Of a stretch of 64,000 bases of DNA, positions 40,858 through 50,311 are shown in pieces; the stretch's first letter is position 1, and every line of letters starts with the position of its first letter. The DNA comes from Providencia alcalifaciens DSM 30120 (GTDB taxonomy: Bacteria; Pseudomonadota; Gammaproteobacteria; Enterobacterales; Enterobacteriaceae), in NCBI RefSeq assembly GCF_000173415.1, contig NZ_ABXW01000045.1, forward strand, positions 49,918-113,917. Reading direction: 5' to 3'. The notes beneath the pieces were generated by a model. That model ran no database searches. It was not told the DNA's origin and worked only from the letters and a program-made list of their open reading frames with translations. The translations under genes were made by a program, and so were the position numbers.

Positions 40858-42459
40858 ATGAACACATCCACACAGCATGACACTGATATTTTAATCATTG
40901 GAAGTGGTGTCGCAGGATTATCAGCCGCACTCCGGCTAGCACCCTTTCATCAAGTGACGATTCTCAGTAAAAGCACGCTCAATGAAGGTGCTTCCTATTA
41001 CGCTCAAGGCGGAATTGCCGCTGTTTTTGATGATACAGACAGCATCGAATCCCATGTTGATGATACCCTCATCGCAGGCGCTGGGATTTGTGAACGAAGC
41101 ACAGTGGAATTCATTGCCTCAAACGCGAAGCATTGCGTTCAATGGCTGATTGACCAAGGCGTACTTTTCGATACCGAGGTCAACGAAACAGGAGAAACCC
41201 AGTATCATCTCACTCGAGAAGGTGGACACAGTCATCGTCGTATTCTGCACCACGCAGATGCAACGGGAAAAGAAGTTGAAACCACCCTTGTGAACCTTGC
41301 TTTCAACCACCCAAATATCCAGATAAAAGAACGTTATAATGCCGTTGATTTGATCCTCGAAGACAAAGCACAAAAAGCAACTCACTCGCGCATTGTTGGC
41401 GCCTATGTTTGGAGCCGTCAAAAAGAGCAGGTCGAAACGATCCGGACCAAAACGGTCGTCTTAGCCACAGGCGGCGCTGCCAAAGTCTATCAATATACCA
41501 CCAATCCCGATATTTCATCTGGTGATGGCATTGCGATGGCATGGCGAGCGGGCTGTCGAGTCGCTAACTTGGAATTTAACCAATTTCATCCAACGTGTTT
41601 ATTCCACCCTCAAGCACGTAATTTTTTACTCACCGAAGCACTACGAGGCGAAGGGGCTTACCTAAAACGCCCCGATGGTAGCCGTTTTATGCCCGACTAT
41701 GATGAGCGTGGTGAATTAGCGCCACGGGATATTGTCGCTAGAGCCATTGACCATGAAATGAAGCGCCTCGGCGCTGACTGTATGTATTTGGATATCAGCC
41801 ATAAATCACCGGATTTTATTAAAAATCACTTCCCTACGATTTACGCCAAATTACTGACATTAGGGTTAGACTTAACCCAAGAACCGATCCCGATCGTTCC
41901 CGCAGCACATTATACCTGTGGCGGTGTAGTCGTTGACTCGACTGGCATGACCGATATTCCTAATTTATATGCTATCGGTGAAGTGAGTTATACCGGACTA
42001 CACGGTGCTAATCGCATGGCATCTAACTCACTACTCGAATGCCTTGTGTATGGATGGGCAGCGGCGGAAAACATCACCAAAACAATCGACGCAATCCCTG
42101 CCGTTTCTCACCTACCAGAATGGGATGAGAGCCGAGTTCATAATTCTGATGAACAAGTTATCATTCAGCATAATTGGCATGAATTACGCTTGTTTATGTG
42201 GGATTACATGGGGATCGTTCGTACGACAAAACGCCTAGAACGCGCCTTGCGTCGTATTCACTTACTTCAGCAAGAAATTAATGATTACTATGCTAATTTC
42301 CGAATTTCCAACAATTTGTTAGAGCTACGAAATTTAGTACAAGTCGCAGAATTAATGGTGCGTTGTGCCCTTGAACGTAAAGAAAGCCGAGGCCTTCACT
42401 ACACGTTAGATTATCCAGAGCTTTTACCTGAATCCGGTCCAACTATTCTAACGCGATAA
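40858..42459 (+). CDS. nadB: L-aspartate oxidase NadB
   Basis: 533 residues (E. coli 540). FAD flavoenzyme that oxidises L-aspartate to iminoaspartate, the first step to quinolinate and NAD. FAD-binding [13 protein letters not shown] at the N-terminus, [23 protein letters not shown] segment, and the C-terminal [16 protein letters not shown]. Divergent from rpoE as in E. coli. With nadE and nadK in this window it is the third NAD(P) gene. Confidence 0.96.
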   Translation: MNTSTQHDTDILIIGSGVAGLSAALRLAPFHQVTILSKSTLNEGASYYAQGGIAAVFDDTDSIESHVDDTLIAGAGICERSTVEFIASNAKHCVQWLIDQGVLFDTEVNETGETQYHLTREGGHSHRRILHHADATGKEVETTLVNLAFNHPNIQIKERYNAVDLILEDKAQKATHSRIVGAYVWSRQKEQVETIRTKTVVLATGGAAKVYQYTTNPDISSGDGIAMAWRAGCRVANLEFNQFHPTCLFHPQARNFLLTEALRGEGAYLKRPDGSRFMPDYDERGELAPRDIVARAIDHEMKRLGADCMYLDISHKSPDFIKNHFPTIYAKLLTLGLDLTQEPIPIVPAAHYTCGGVVVDSTGMTDIPNLYAIGEVSYTGLHGANRMASNSLLECLVYGWAAAENITKTIDAIPAVSHLPEWDESRVHNSDEQVIIQHNWHELRLFMWDYMGIVRTTKRLERALRRIHLLQQEINDYYANFRISNNLLELRNLVQVAELMVRCALERKESRGLHYTLDYPELLPESGPTILTR

Positions 42460-42476
42460 TATTGTCGTGATTCATC

Positions 42477-42513
42477 AAAAGCTTATCGGTGAGTCAATCA
42501 CTGATAGGCTTTT
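42477..42513. terminator. Bidirectional terminator between nadB and trmN
   Basis: AAAAGCTTATCGGTGA and TCACTGATAGGCTTTT pair with one mismatch around five bases. A-rich on the left and T-rich on the right, so it can serve both convergent genes. Confidence 0.82.
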
Positions 42514-43246
42514 AATATTTAAGGTAGAAAGGCTGAATCAAGGCAATAAACTCATTGGTATAACTCCCCTCTTGCTGTTTCAGCGTCAAAGATGAAATCT
42601 CGGTCTCCATCTCCTTCTGTGCCAACCCTAATAACATACGATGATATGGAGTATGCAATTTATCTTGAACCTGCACACGATAAGCTAAACTCCAACCACT
42701 CGTGAGCGCCATGTCCTCAACCTTCTCCCCAACATCATAAGGCAAAACTAAGCAAAAAATACCTTCAGGCGCTAGACAACGCTTGGCGCTATCTAGTAAC
42801 ACTTGATGATTAAGTGTGCGGGTATAGCGCGCTTGATCCCGCTGTTCATCTCGACACGCCACTGCGGGTTCAAAGTAAGGTGGATTGCTGACAATTAAAT
42901 CATATTGCCGATGAGGCTGTTCACTAAACGTAATAATATCCTGATGAAATACCTGCAATCGATCAGACCATGGCGATGCATTAAAATTTTCATGGGCCTG
43001 CGAAGCGGCATCCGCATCAAGTTCAACGGCATCAATATGCAACTGAGTGTTACGCTGAGCCAACATTAATGCGATTAAACCACTTCCACTACCAATATCT
43101 AACGCGTATTTTGCAGGGCTTACTGGCGCCCACGCACCCAGTAACACCCCATCCGTTCCGACTTTCATTGCACAACGATCATGGGCAACAAAAAATTGCT
43201 TGAAAGTAAACCCGCCTTTTCGATAACGCTTTTTTTGTTCGCTCAT
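42512..43246 (-). CDS. trmN: tRNA1(Val) (adenine-37-N6)-methyltransferase TrmN
   Basis: 244 residues (E. coli YfiC 245). SAM methyltransferase that forms m6A37 in tRNA-Val. Motif I ALDIGSGSGLIALMLAQ and catalytic IVSNPPYF are intact, and the N-terminal RKGGFTFKQFFVAHDRCAMKVGTDGVLLGAW is typical. In E. coli it is directly divergent from srmB; here three extra genes lie between. Confidence 0.94.
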   Translation of the reverse strand: MSEQKKRYRKGGFTFKQFFVAHDRCAMKVGTDGVLLGAWAPVSPAKYALDIGSGSGLIALMLAQRNTQLHIDAVELDADAASQAHENFNASPWSDRLQVFHQDIITFSEQPHRQYDLIVSNPPYFEPAVACRDEQRDQARYTRTLNHQVLLDSAKRCLAPEGIFCLVLPYDVGEKVEDMALTSGWSLAYRVQVQDKLHTPYHRMLLGLAQKEMETEISSLTLKQQEGSYTNEFIALIQPFYLKY

Positions 43247-43334
43247 ACAGCCACTCTGGTTTGAATATGATTTGCGTACACATTCTCAATTTCAGTCCAC
43301 AAATCTAGAAATTTAATTCAATTACAATAATATT

Positions 43335-43353
43335 ATTCTCACAATATGAGAAT
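43335..43353. promoter_or_regulatory. Palindrome upstream of iclR-type gene
   Basis: ATTCTCA-CAATA-TGAGAAT, perfect 7-bp arms, 53 bp before the IclR-type start. A further ATTCTCA occurs near 43283. IclR-family proteins bind short AT-rich palindromes like this, so it may be the autoregulatory site (inference). Confidence 0.5.
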
Positions 43354-43405
43354 GTGATTTGTTAGTGATTTTTTTTACTGCTAAGTTCGAGAAAAAGGAG
43401 ATGCC

Positions 43406-44137
43406 ATGAACAGCATTAATCGAACACTAGATATCTTATCGTTTGTCACAACTTGTGCATCTCCCGTCACACCACAAACTATTTCTAAAGAGCTTGATAT
43501 TCCAATCTCAACAGTTTATCGACTTTTAACTATTCTCATAAATTGGGAATTCGTGACTTACTCTAAACAGTATGGCACTTATACCGTCGGTGCGCAGAGT
43601 ATCAAAACCCAAGAAAAATACTATCACCATAGTTTATTGATGACTTCGTCAAAATCGGAGCTTCACGCATTAGCGAAAAAGACCCAAGAAACCGCGGCAA
43701 TTATTACCGCTAATCTACGGGAAACCATTTGTGTCGATAAAATTGATAGTGAGCAAGCCGTACGCTGCTCTTTCATTGTGGGGCACGGTAATACAGTAAT
43801 CCGAGGCGCGAGTGCCAAAACCCTCTTAGCGTACAGAGATGAACAATACCAAGAGTTGGTCTTTGAAACCCATGCAAAACAGCTACACAAAGATAACTAT
43901 TTGCAAAACTTAAAACAGGATTTGGTGCAAATTCGCCAACAGGGTTATGGCATCTCCGTTGGTGAAATTGACGTGGGCGTTTTTGGCGCTTCAGCTCCCG
44001 TGTTCAAAGGGAATGATATTTTAGCTGTCGTCTCAGTGATGGCACCTGAATTTCGGGCAATTAATCGCGTCGATGAGCTCATCAAAGCGACATGCCAAAC
44101 AGCACAAAATATAACAAAACTGATTAACTTGGAGTAA
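43406..44137 (+). CDS. IclR-family transcriptional regulator
   Basis: 243 residues. N-terminal winged helix (INRTLDILSFVTTCASPVTPQTISKELDIPISTVYRLLTILINWEFV) and a C-terminal effector domain from ~80 with GASAKTLLAY and GYGISVGEIDVGVFGASAPVFKG. AAGGAG lies 6 bases before the ATG. hutG follows after 2 bp with its ribosome site inside this gene's end, so the two are coupled. It probably controls hutG and gltS; the effector is unknown. Confidence 0.85.
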   Translation: MNSINRTLDILSFVTTCASPVTPQTISKELDIPISTVYRLLTILINWEFVTYSKQYGTYTVGAQSIKTQEKYYHHSLLMTSSKSELHALAKKTQETAAIITANLRETICVDKIDSEQAVRCSFIVGHGNTVIRGASAKTLLAYRDEQYQELVFETHAKQLHKDNYLQNLKQDLVQIRQQGYGISVGEIDVGVFGASAPVFKGNDILAVVSVMAPEFRAINRVDELIKATCQTAQNITKLINLE

Positions 44138-44139
44138 CT

Positions 44140-45057
44140 ATGACACAACCTTTTCAATGGCAGGGTCGTACTGATGGTGAAACACCTGAACATTTGCGGA
44201 TCCACCAAGTCATCAACCAATGCTCACCTGCTGAGTTTGCCATTCTAGGCTTTGCTTCGGACGAAGGTGTTCGTCGTAATAAAGGTCGCCTAGGGGCTAA
44301 AATGGGGCCGGATGCTATTCGCCGTCAACTTGCAGGTCTGCCTATCCACCAGCCGCTCGCCATTCGTGATGCAGGGACGGTTAGCTGTGATGATGGCAAT
44401 TTAGAAATCGCTCAACGTCGCTTATCCGATGAGATCATTTCCATTCTAGAACAACAACAAAAACCGATTGTGTTAGGTGGTGGGCACGAAGTGGGCTTTG
44501 CCAGTTTCCAAGGTGTTTTTGATTATATTCACAAACATCACCCGGAAAAAACCATTGGGATCATAAACTTTGATGCGCACTTTGATTTACGTGAAGCTGA
44601 CGAAGCCACCTCTGGTACACCATTTTTACAATCATCACAACTGTGCGCCAAACATCAGCGCCCTTTCAATTACTTATGCTTAGGTATTGCCGATCATGGT
44701 AATACCAAAGTGTTATTCGACACAGCAGATCGCTTAGGCAGTCACTACATTCGTGATAAAGCATTAACTCCGAGTTTATTGCCACATGCTATTGAAAAAA
44801 TTAAGCAATTTATAAATTCAGTGGATTTCCTGTATGTCACTGTGGACTTGGACGTATTTTCTGCCGGTATAGCTCCGGGAGTCAGCGCGCCTGCCGCCAG
44901 AGGCATTTCCACTGAAACATTTGATGAATTGTTTAACGTCATCAAATCTAGCGGCAAGATTACGCTATTTGATATCGCTGAATGTAACCCTGAATTTGAT
45001 ATTGATAACCACACATCAAAATTAGCAGCTTACTTGGTTTACCAATATTTATTCTAA
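44140..45057 (+). CDS. hutG: Formimidoylglutamase HutG
   Basis: 305 residues, ureohydrolase (arginase) family. Mn ligands are in GGGHEVGFAS (His), FDAHFDLRE (Asp-His-Asp) and TVDLDVFSAG (Asp-Asp). Splits N-formimidoyl-glutamate to glutamate and formamide, last step of one histidine degradation route. The other hut genes are absent here. It is coupled to the IclR regulator and followed by a glutamate transporter, which fits glutamate as shared product. Agmatinase or a related guanidine hydrolase is an alternative. Confidence 0.8.
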   Translation: MTQPFQWQGRTDGETPEHLRIHQVINQCSPAEFAILGFASDEGVRRNKGRLGAKMGPDAIRRQLAGLPIHQPLAIRDAGTVSCDDGNLEIAQRRLSDEIISILEQQQKPIVLGGGHEVGFASFQGVFDYIHKHHPEKTIGIINFDAHFDLREADEATSGTPFLQSSQLCAKHQRPFNYLCLGIADHGNTKVLFDTADRLGSHYIRDKALTPSLLPHAIEKIKQFINSVDFLYVTVDLDVFSAGIAPGVSAPAARGISTETFDELFNVIKSSGKITLFDIAECNPEFDIDNHTSKLAAYLVYQYLF

Positions 45058-45372
45058 AAACAACAAACACAATAAAACGACTGATAAACAATTTTACCTT
45101 GTCTTTCAAAATATAAATAAAAACTTAGTCAACTAAGTAACTAGTTAACAATAAACAGCACTGAGGTTCGAAATAGCCAACAACACTGTAGTTTGAAAAT
45201 TAAGCGTATTTATCTCTTTCATCATAAAGATATTTATACCCTTGGATTTCGAGTTACAGCTAGGTGGTGAATGAAGGTATTCCTAGGAACATACACAAGT
45301 ATGTGGCTAGGGTAGCTGAGAGAAACCAACAGCGCTGTAGCACGAAAGACAAGGTATAAAAAAGGGAAAAAT
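45058..45372 (+). other. hutG-gltS intergenic region with repeat material
   Basis: 315 bp without a gene. Most of it is repeat: an ERIC element at the right (separate entry) and a degenerate copy of ERIC end sequence at about 45160-45200 (CCAACAACACTGTAGTTTGAAA). ACCTTGTCTTTC at 45096-45107 is an exact inverted copy of the ERIC right end at 45344-45355. These suggest repeated insertion or decay. The gltS promoter must lie in or beyond the ERIC. Confidence 0.65.
45235..45358 (+). repeat. ERIC element (enterobacterial repetitive intergenic consensus)
   Basis: 124 bp bounded by inverted ends TATACCCTTGGATTTCGAG and CACGAAAGACAAGGTATA. The centre has GGTGAATGAAGG and ACACAAGTATGTGGCTAGGG, recognisable as a diverged form of the conserved ERIC core (GTGAATCC...AAGTAAGTGACTGGGG). 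Length fits the ~127-bp family. It lies 15 bp before the gltS ATG and is transcribed as part of the leader if hutG reads through. Confidence 0.82.
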
Positions 45373-46578
45373 ATGACGTTCCACATCGACACACTCACCA
45401 CCCTCTTCTTGACTGTAATTTGTTTACTAATGGGAGTTCACCTCAAAAAGCGTATTGAATGGCTACAACGTTTTTGCATTCCTTCGCCAGTCATTGGTGG
45501 ATTTTTAGTCAGCTTACTTATCTGGGGATTAAAATCTTTCGACTTAGCTGAAATCTCATTTGATACCAGCTTACAAACTTTCTTAATGGTCGCATTCTTT
45601 ACCACTGTCGGTATTGATGGCAGCTTCCGCGTATTAAAAAGCGGCGGACGCTTATTAATCACTTACCTTTTAATTTGTTGGACCTTAGTCATTTTCCAAG
45701 ACACATTTGGAGCAGGCCTTGCCCATTTATTAGGTATTGACCCGGTTATCGGGATCATGGCGGGCGGCGTTTCTCTCACCGGGGGACATGGTGGTGCTGC
45801 TGCATTTGGCAGTATGGCTGAAGGGCTTGGAGTGCAATCCGCAACTGTCGCCGCGATTGCTGCGGCAACATTTGGTTTGATTTCTGGTAGCTTGTTAGGT
45901 GGACCTATCGCGAGCTATCTCATTAAGAAACACAAGGTGACCATTCAATCCGAAGAAAATGTCGAGAATGTAAAAGTTGAAGAAAAACTGGCGGGTAAAA
46001 TCGACTCAATCGATGCTCATGCTTTCTTAAAAATGTTAGCTCTGATTTTAGGTGTCATGGTCGTGGGACAGTTTGCTTCAGCGCAATTTACTAAAGCGAC
46101 CGGTTTTTCTTTACCGAGCTATGTGGGTGCAATGATTATCGCAATTATTGTGCGAAATATTAATGACCAAGCTGAAATTGTTCGTATTAACCAGAAATCA
46201 ATCAATTTAATTTCTGATGTTTCTCTGGGGTTATTCTTAACCATGGCGATGATGTCGCTAAAAATTTGGGAATTGAAAGTCATCGCCCTGCCGCTCTTCA
46301 TCATTTTATTGGCGCAGACTGTTGCTATCATTCTGTTTATTGTCTTCGTTGTCTTCAGACTCCTTGGTAAAAACTACGATGCTGCCGTCATGTGCTCCGG
46401 CATGATGGGGCATGGACTGGGCGCCACGCCGAACGCGATGGCCAATATGTCATCGGTTTGTGAGCGCTACAAACATGTGTCGATGAAAGCGTTTATGATT
46501 GTGCCACTCAGCGGTGCTGTGCTGATCGACCTCGTCGGTATTCCTTACCATACTTGGCTAATTAACATGCTTAGCTAA
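45373..46578 (+). CDS. gltS: Sodium/glutamate symporter GltS
   Basis: 401 residues, same as E. coli GltS. Inner-membrane Na+-driven glutamate importer with about ten membrane segments in two inverted halves. The paired loops GGVSLTGGHGGAAAFG and MCSGMMGHGLGATPNAMANM carry the Gly-rich family motif. It follows hutG, so the module handles glutamate or its precursors. GGGAAAAAT before the ATG gives a modest ribosome site that is only 3 bp outside the ERIC end. Confidence 0.94.
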   Translation: MTFHIDTLTTLFLTVICLLMGVHLKKRIEWLQRFCIPSPVIGGFLVSLLIWGLKSFDLAEISFDTSLQTFLMVAFFTTVGIDGSFRVLKSGGRLLITYLLICWTLVIFQDTFGAGLAHLLGIDPVIGIMAGGVSLTGGHGGAAAFGSMAEGLGVQSATVAAIAAATFGLISGSLLGGPIASYLIKKHKVTIQSEENVENVKVEEKLAGKIDSIDAHAFLKMLALILGVMVVGQFASAQFTKATGFSLPSYVGAMIIAIIVRNINDQAEIVRINQKSINLISDVSLGLFLTMAMMSLKIWELKVIALPLFIILLAQTVAIILFIVFVVFRLLGKNYDAAVMCSGMMGHGLGATPNAMANMSSVCERYKHVSMKAFMIVPLSGAVLIDLVGIPYHTWLINMLS

Positions 46579-46591
46579 TTCCACATCTTTT

Positions 46592-46642
46592 CCTTACCTG
46601 CTATGAAAATGTCTTACGGACAACACCTCATAGTAGGTAAGG
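46592..46642 (+). repeat. Inverted repeat downstream of gltS
   Basis: CCTTACCTGCTATGA and TCATAGTAGGTAAGG pair with one G-U pair over 15 bp around a 21-base loop. It starts 14 bp after the gltS stop. It may be a terminator, but only CGCTTCCTTAT follows, so the U-tract is poor. Confidence 0.5.
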
Positions 46643-46758
46643 CGCTTCCTTATATACCCCCCGCTAACAAAAACAGGTAAACTCTGCACAAAGCTGATTT
46701 TTGTGGTGAACAATTTTGCTAACCTGTTTATAATCAGCGCCCCAAATAGAGGTATATC

Positions 46759-48096
46759 ATGACTGCATCCACATTTTCTGAACTTGAGCTTGATGAAAGC
46801 CTGATCACTGCGCTGACCAATAAAGGTTATGAGCGCCCGACGGCTATCCAAGAAGCTGCCATCCCTGCTGCAATGGATGGGCGAGACGTTTTAGGTTCAG
46901 CCCCAACCGGAACAGGTAAAACCGCGGCATTCTTGTTGCCAGCCATTCAGCATTTACTTGACTTTCCAAGAAAAAAATCAGGACCACCTCGCGTCCTGAT
47001 TTTAACACCAACTCGCGAACTCGCTATGCAAGTCGCTGACCAAGCCAAAGAGTTGTGTGCACATAATCATTTAGACGTTGCCACAATCACAGGCGGCGTT
47101 GCTTATATGAACCACGCTGAAGTCTTCAGCGAAAACCAAGATATCGTCGTCGCAACGACCGGACGTTTGCTGCAATACATTAAAGAAGAAAACTTTGATT
47201 GCCGCGCGGTCGAAATTCTGATCCTCGATGAAGCAGATCGGATGCTCGACATGGGCTTTGCTCATGATATCGAAACCATCGCGGGCGAAACTCGCTGGCG
47301 TAAGCAGACCATGCTATTTTCTGCGACCCTTGAAGGGGAAGCTATTCGCGATTTCGCTGAACGTCTGCTTGAAGATCCTATCGAAATTGATGCAGAACCA
47401 TCACGTCGCGAACGTAAAAAAATCCAGCAGTTTTACTATCGTGCCGACACTTTAGAGCACAAAACTGCCCTACTTTGCCATCTTCTTAAGCAGGAAGATG
47501 TCACTAAGTCAATTGTGTTTGTGCGTAAGCGTGAACGCGTTCGCGAAGTCGTGCAGTGGTTACGTGATGCCGGTATTGAACCTTGTTATCTTGAAGGTGA
47601 AATGGTTCAAGCAAAACGCAACGAAGCGGTTCGCCGTTTAGTGACAGGACAAGTTAAAGTCTTGGTTGCTACCGATGTAGCCTCTCGTGGATTAGATATC
47701 GAAAATGTCAGCCATGTGTTCAACTTCGACTTACCGCGTACTGCTGATGTCTATCTGCACCGTATTGGTCGTACAGGTCGAGCAGGACGCAAAGGTACTG
47801 CCCTCTCTTTAGTGGAAGCTCACGATTTCCCTCTACTGGGTAAAATCACTCGCTACATTGAAGATCCAATTAAAATCCGCGTGGTGGATTCTTTACGACC
47901 AACAACAAAAGCGCCTTCTGAAGCGATGCTAAATAAGCCGAAGCCATCTAAGAAAGTGCTGGCTAAGCGTAAAGAAAAGAAAAAAGAAGAACAAAGTAAG
48001 AAAAAAGAAAAAGTACGCCACCGCGATAAGAAAAATATCGGTAAACGCCGCACTCCTGTGGCGCCATCGACAACCGATAGCAATAAAACCAAGTAA
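46759..48096 (+). CDS. srmB: ATP-dependent RNA helicase SrmB
   Basis: 445 residues (E. coli 444). DEAD-box helicase for early 50S assembly. Motifs in order: SAPTGTGKTAA (I), PTRELAMQ (Ia), DEAD in ILDEADRMLDMG (II), SAT in MLFSATLEG (III), VLVATDVASRGLDI, HRIGRTGRAG (VI). The C-terminal ~60 residues are Lys/Arg-rich, as expected for SrmB. Its usual neighbour trmN is 3.5 kb away because of the inserted hutG-gltS module. Confidence 0.95.
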   Translation: MTASTFSELELDESLITALTNKGYERPTAIQEAAIPAAMDGRDVLGSAPTGTGKTAAFLLPAIQHLLDFPRKKSGPPRVLILTPTRELAMQVADQAKELCAHNHLDVATITGGVAYMNHAEVFSENQDIVVATTGRLLQYIKEENFDCRAVEILILDEADRMLDMGFAHDIETIAGETRWRKQTMLFSATLEGEAIRDFAERLLEDPIEIDAEPSRRERKKIQQFYYRADTLEHKTALLCHLLKQEDVTKSIVFVRKRERVREVVQWLRDAGIEPCYLEGEMVQAKRNEAVRRLVTGQVKVLVATDVASRGLDIENVSHVFNFDLPRTADVYLHRIGRTGRAGRKGTALSLVEAHDFPLLGKITRYIEDPIKIRVVDSLRPTTKAPSEAMLNKPKPSKKVLAKRKEKKKEEQSKKKEKVRHRDKKNIGKRRTPVAPSTTDSNKTK

Positions 48097-48117
48097 AACA
48101 CCTAAAAGTGATACTCA

Positions 48118-48143
48118 TAAAAGCGGGCTTCGGCCCGTTTTTA
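48118..48143. terminator. srmB terminator
   Basis: CGGGC-TTCG-GCCCG with flanking A and T runs (AAAAG left, TTTTT right), 22 bp after the srmB stop. The sequence is also A-rich on its left, so it may serve the convergent lipase gene, whose stop codon overlaps it. Confidence 0.88.
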
Positions 48144-49589
48144 ATTCATTAGTTTATATACTTTCTCTCTCATTATCCGGCTTTCATGGGTCAATGACTC
48201 TGCTTTTATCATGTGATTATCTAAAATATCGCGGCAATTATAGCCTTGACTATTTTCCATTCGCCAGTCAGCACCACTCGATAATAATAATTCAGCAACC
48301 TCTAAAGAGTGACTATTTAAAGCGTCATGCAATGGAGTATTTCCTAAATTATCTTTAACATTGACCATTAAGCCATTACTTAACAAAATTTCTGATTGTG
48401 CGACTCTTCCACTTTGAGCAGCCAAATGTAAAACTGTTTTTTGTTGAGCCAATTGCATTTTTTTAATTCCCTGACCATAAGGGGATTCCAACAATATTTT
48501 AATGAATTGACTATTTCCAGCTCGAACAGACTGCATTGCGAGCTTATCAATATCACAGTGCTTATTTTTCATTGAAAGTAGCGCAATAAATTCGTTTATA
48601 TTTTCTCTCTTAATTGATGTTTTACAGCTTTCTTGCCAATTAGAACTTCGTCGTTGCTCTATGTTTGGAAGATCATTCAACATAGAATCCGAAGTTTTAT
48701 CAAATTCACCTGTAATCGCATTCCAATTATTCCATGGTTTATGTTTGCACATCATCCTTATAATCTTAACCATTGAATGTGCAATAAAGCTCCTGGTCAA
48801 CAAACGGTGTGGTAACCAGTCTTTCCAAGAATTATGTTCGCTATAAGCCATTTTGATACAATTTCCCAACGCAGAAGGGATTGGTAACCTGTTTTGCAGT
48901 ACATCAAGCCAATCATATTGAACAGTATAAAAGCGTATCAAACCTTCATCTGCTCGCTGTTTAGCAATGTTATAATCCATCCCAATTTTATGTACTGTGT
49001 TTTGTGCAAGCCCTGACGGGCTAAATGAAATACAAGGTGATTGACTTGCCAATGCTGCTATCGATGCTAGCCCTCCTCCTAAAGAGTGCCCAGTGCAAAT
49101 AATATTGCCTTTAACCGCTCGATATAGAATATTCGTTAACCCCACAGCCTGAAAGAATTGAGGTTCGTAATATCCTAATCCTTGTCGAATATTCGCATAG
49201 AAATCGACAATATCATTCGTTCCCGCAAAACAAATAATATATAGACCATTAAAACAACAAATATTCGATTGGAAACCGGTAAATTCATTATTTAAAAGTT
49301 CTGCATCAATACCTAACGCGTTAATTTTTGATGTACTGAGTTTTTCTATTCCATGAATATCTCGCCAATTATGATGATAAGCACCTTGTGAAAGTAGCGC
49401 TAAAAGATAATCTTTATTCTGTGCATCTCTTCCTAAAAAATCCTCCCGCATTATATTTTTAGACCATTTATCACGAGGACTGCATAACGATTCCAAAAAT
49501 GTATTCTGTTGATATAAATTTAAACCTTCCTCAACAAATGAAAGTTCATCCTTACTTACTGTCTGCTGTATTAATGTACTCAATGGCAT
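48141..49589 (-). CDS. Lipase-like alpha/beta-hydrolase with C-terminal ankyrin repeats
   Basis: 482 residues, not a known named gene. Residues ~50-280 are a class 3 lipase fold: GHSLGGG with nucleophile Ser169, candidate Asp226 or Asp229 in QYDWLDVL, and candidate His271 in FIAHSMV. Residues ~335-455 hold about three ankyrin units, the last two clear (TVLHLAAQSGRVAQSEILLSNG and GNTPLHDALNSHSLEVAELL). No signal peptide or membrane segment. AGGGAG precedes the ATG. Class 3 lipases include type VI secretion phospholipase effectors, but no immunity or vgrG gene is adjacent. Function unknown. Confidence 0.75.
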   Translation of the reverse strand: MPLSTLIQQTVSKDELSFVEEGLNLYQQNTFLESLCSPRDKWSKNIMREDFLGRDAQNKDYLLALLSQGAYHHNWRDIHGIEKLSTSKINALGIDAELLNNEFTGFQSNICCFNGLYIICFAGTNDIVDFYANIRQGLGYYEPQFFQAVGLTNILYRAVKGNIICTGHSLGGGLASIAALASQSPCISFSPSGLAQNTVHKIGMDYNIAKQRADEGLIRFYTVQYDWLDVLQNRLPIPSALGNCIKMAYSEHNSWKDWLPHRLLTRSFIAHSMVKIIRMMCKHKPWNNWNAITGEFDKTSDSMLNDLPNIEQRRSSNWQESCKTSIKRENINEFIALLSMKNKHCDIDKLAMQSVRAGNSQFIKILLESPYGQGIKKMQLAQQKTVLHLAAQSGRVAQSEILLSNGLMVNVKDNLGNTPLHDALNSHSLEVAELLLSSGADWRMENSQGYNCRDILDNHMIKAESLTHESRIMREKVYKLMN

Positions 49590-49676
49590 AAATTCTCCCT
49601 AACAAATGCTGTATGCTGGAAGAATATTGAAATATAAATAACTAAGGAGGGAAATAATCTACTTTGTTAGAGACAA

Positions 49677-49706
49677 ATAAAAAAGCCATTGAGAACAATG
49701 GCTTTT
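49677..49706 (-). terminator. grcA terminator
   Basis: AAAGCCATTG-AGAA-CAATGGCTTT, perfect 10-bp stem, with a T-run following on the minus strand. It lies 44 bp after the grcA stop. Confidence 0.88.
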
Positions 49707-49749
49707 AGAATTTATTAAGATAAGAGATCTATTGACCCCTTAATGTTTA

Positions 49750-50133
49750 TTACAGGCTTTCAGTGAAAGTACGGGTAATAACATCGCGTTGTTGTTCAGG
49801 CGTTAATGAATTAAAACGCACGGCATAGCCAGAAACACGAATCGTTAATTGAGGATATTTTTCTGGATTTTTCACTGCATCTTCTAATGTTTCACGGCTT
49901 AATACGTTAACATTTAAGTGCTGACCACCTTCCACACGTACAGTCGGTTTCATTTCCAGAGGAACTTCGCGGTACTCAAAAGCACCTAATTCATCTTTAG
50001 CAACAACCTGACCTTCGTTATAATCCGCTTTCGCACACACACAGCGAGCTTCATTTGACTCGCTATCGATTAACCAGAAAGAATTAAGTAGTGCAGCATT
50101 ATCACTTTTTGTAATTTGAATACCAGTAATCAT
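49750..50133 (-). CDS. grcA: Autonomous glycyl radical cofactor GrcA (YfiD)
   Basis: 127 residues, same as E. coli. Spare glycyl-radical domain that repairs oxygen-cleaved pyruvate formate-lyase. The radical loop [22 protein letters not shown] carries the glycine, and [20 protein letters not shown] precedes it. An ATG four codons upstream is in frame; MITGIQITK at 50131-50133 with GGAGG before it is the family start. Two FNR-type sites upstream predict anaerobic induction. Confidence 0.95.
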   Translation of the reverse strand: MITGIQITKSDNAALLNSFWLIDSESNEARCVCAKADYNEGQVVAKDELGAFEYREVPLEMKPTVRVEGGQHLNVNVLSRETLEDAVKNPEKYPQLTIRVSGYAVRFNSLTPEQQRDVITRTFTESL

Positions 50134-50259
50134 CTCGACCTCCACGTTCGAATCAGATTTTGATCAACCTTTACTAACTATTTTTAATCGCTGTTGATTG
50201 GATAATTGGTCTAACCAACCTGTTTATCTAATATATACCAGCTAGCCCCCTCGCTTTCT

Positions 50260-50273
50260 TTGATATTTATCAA
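50260..50273 (-). promoter_or_regulatory. FNR site 1 at grcA
   Basis: TTGATATTTATCAA, perfect TTGAT-N4-ATCAA. The centre is about 42 bp from the start predicted by the TATATT -10, the classic activating position. Confidence 0.82.
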
Positions 50274-50311
50274 TTATTTCGTATGGTAATTAACCAAACT
50301 CGTGCATCTTT

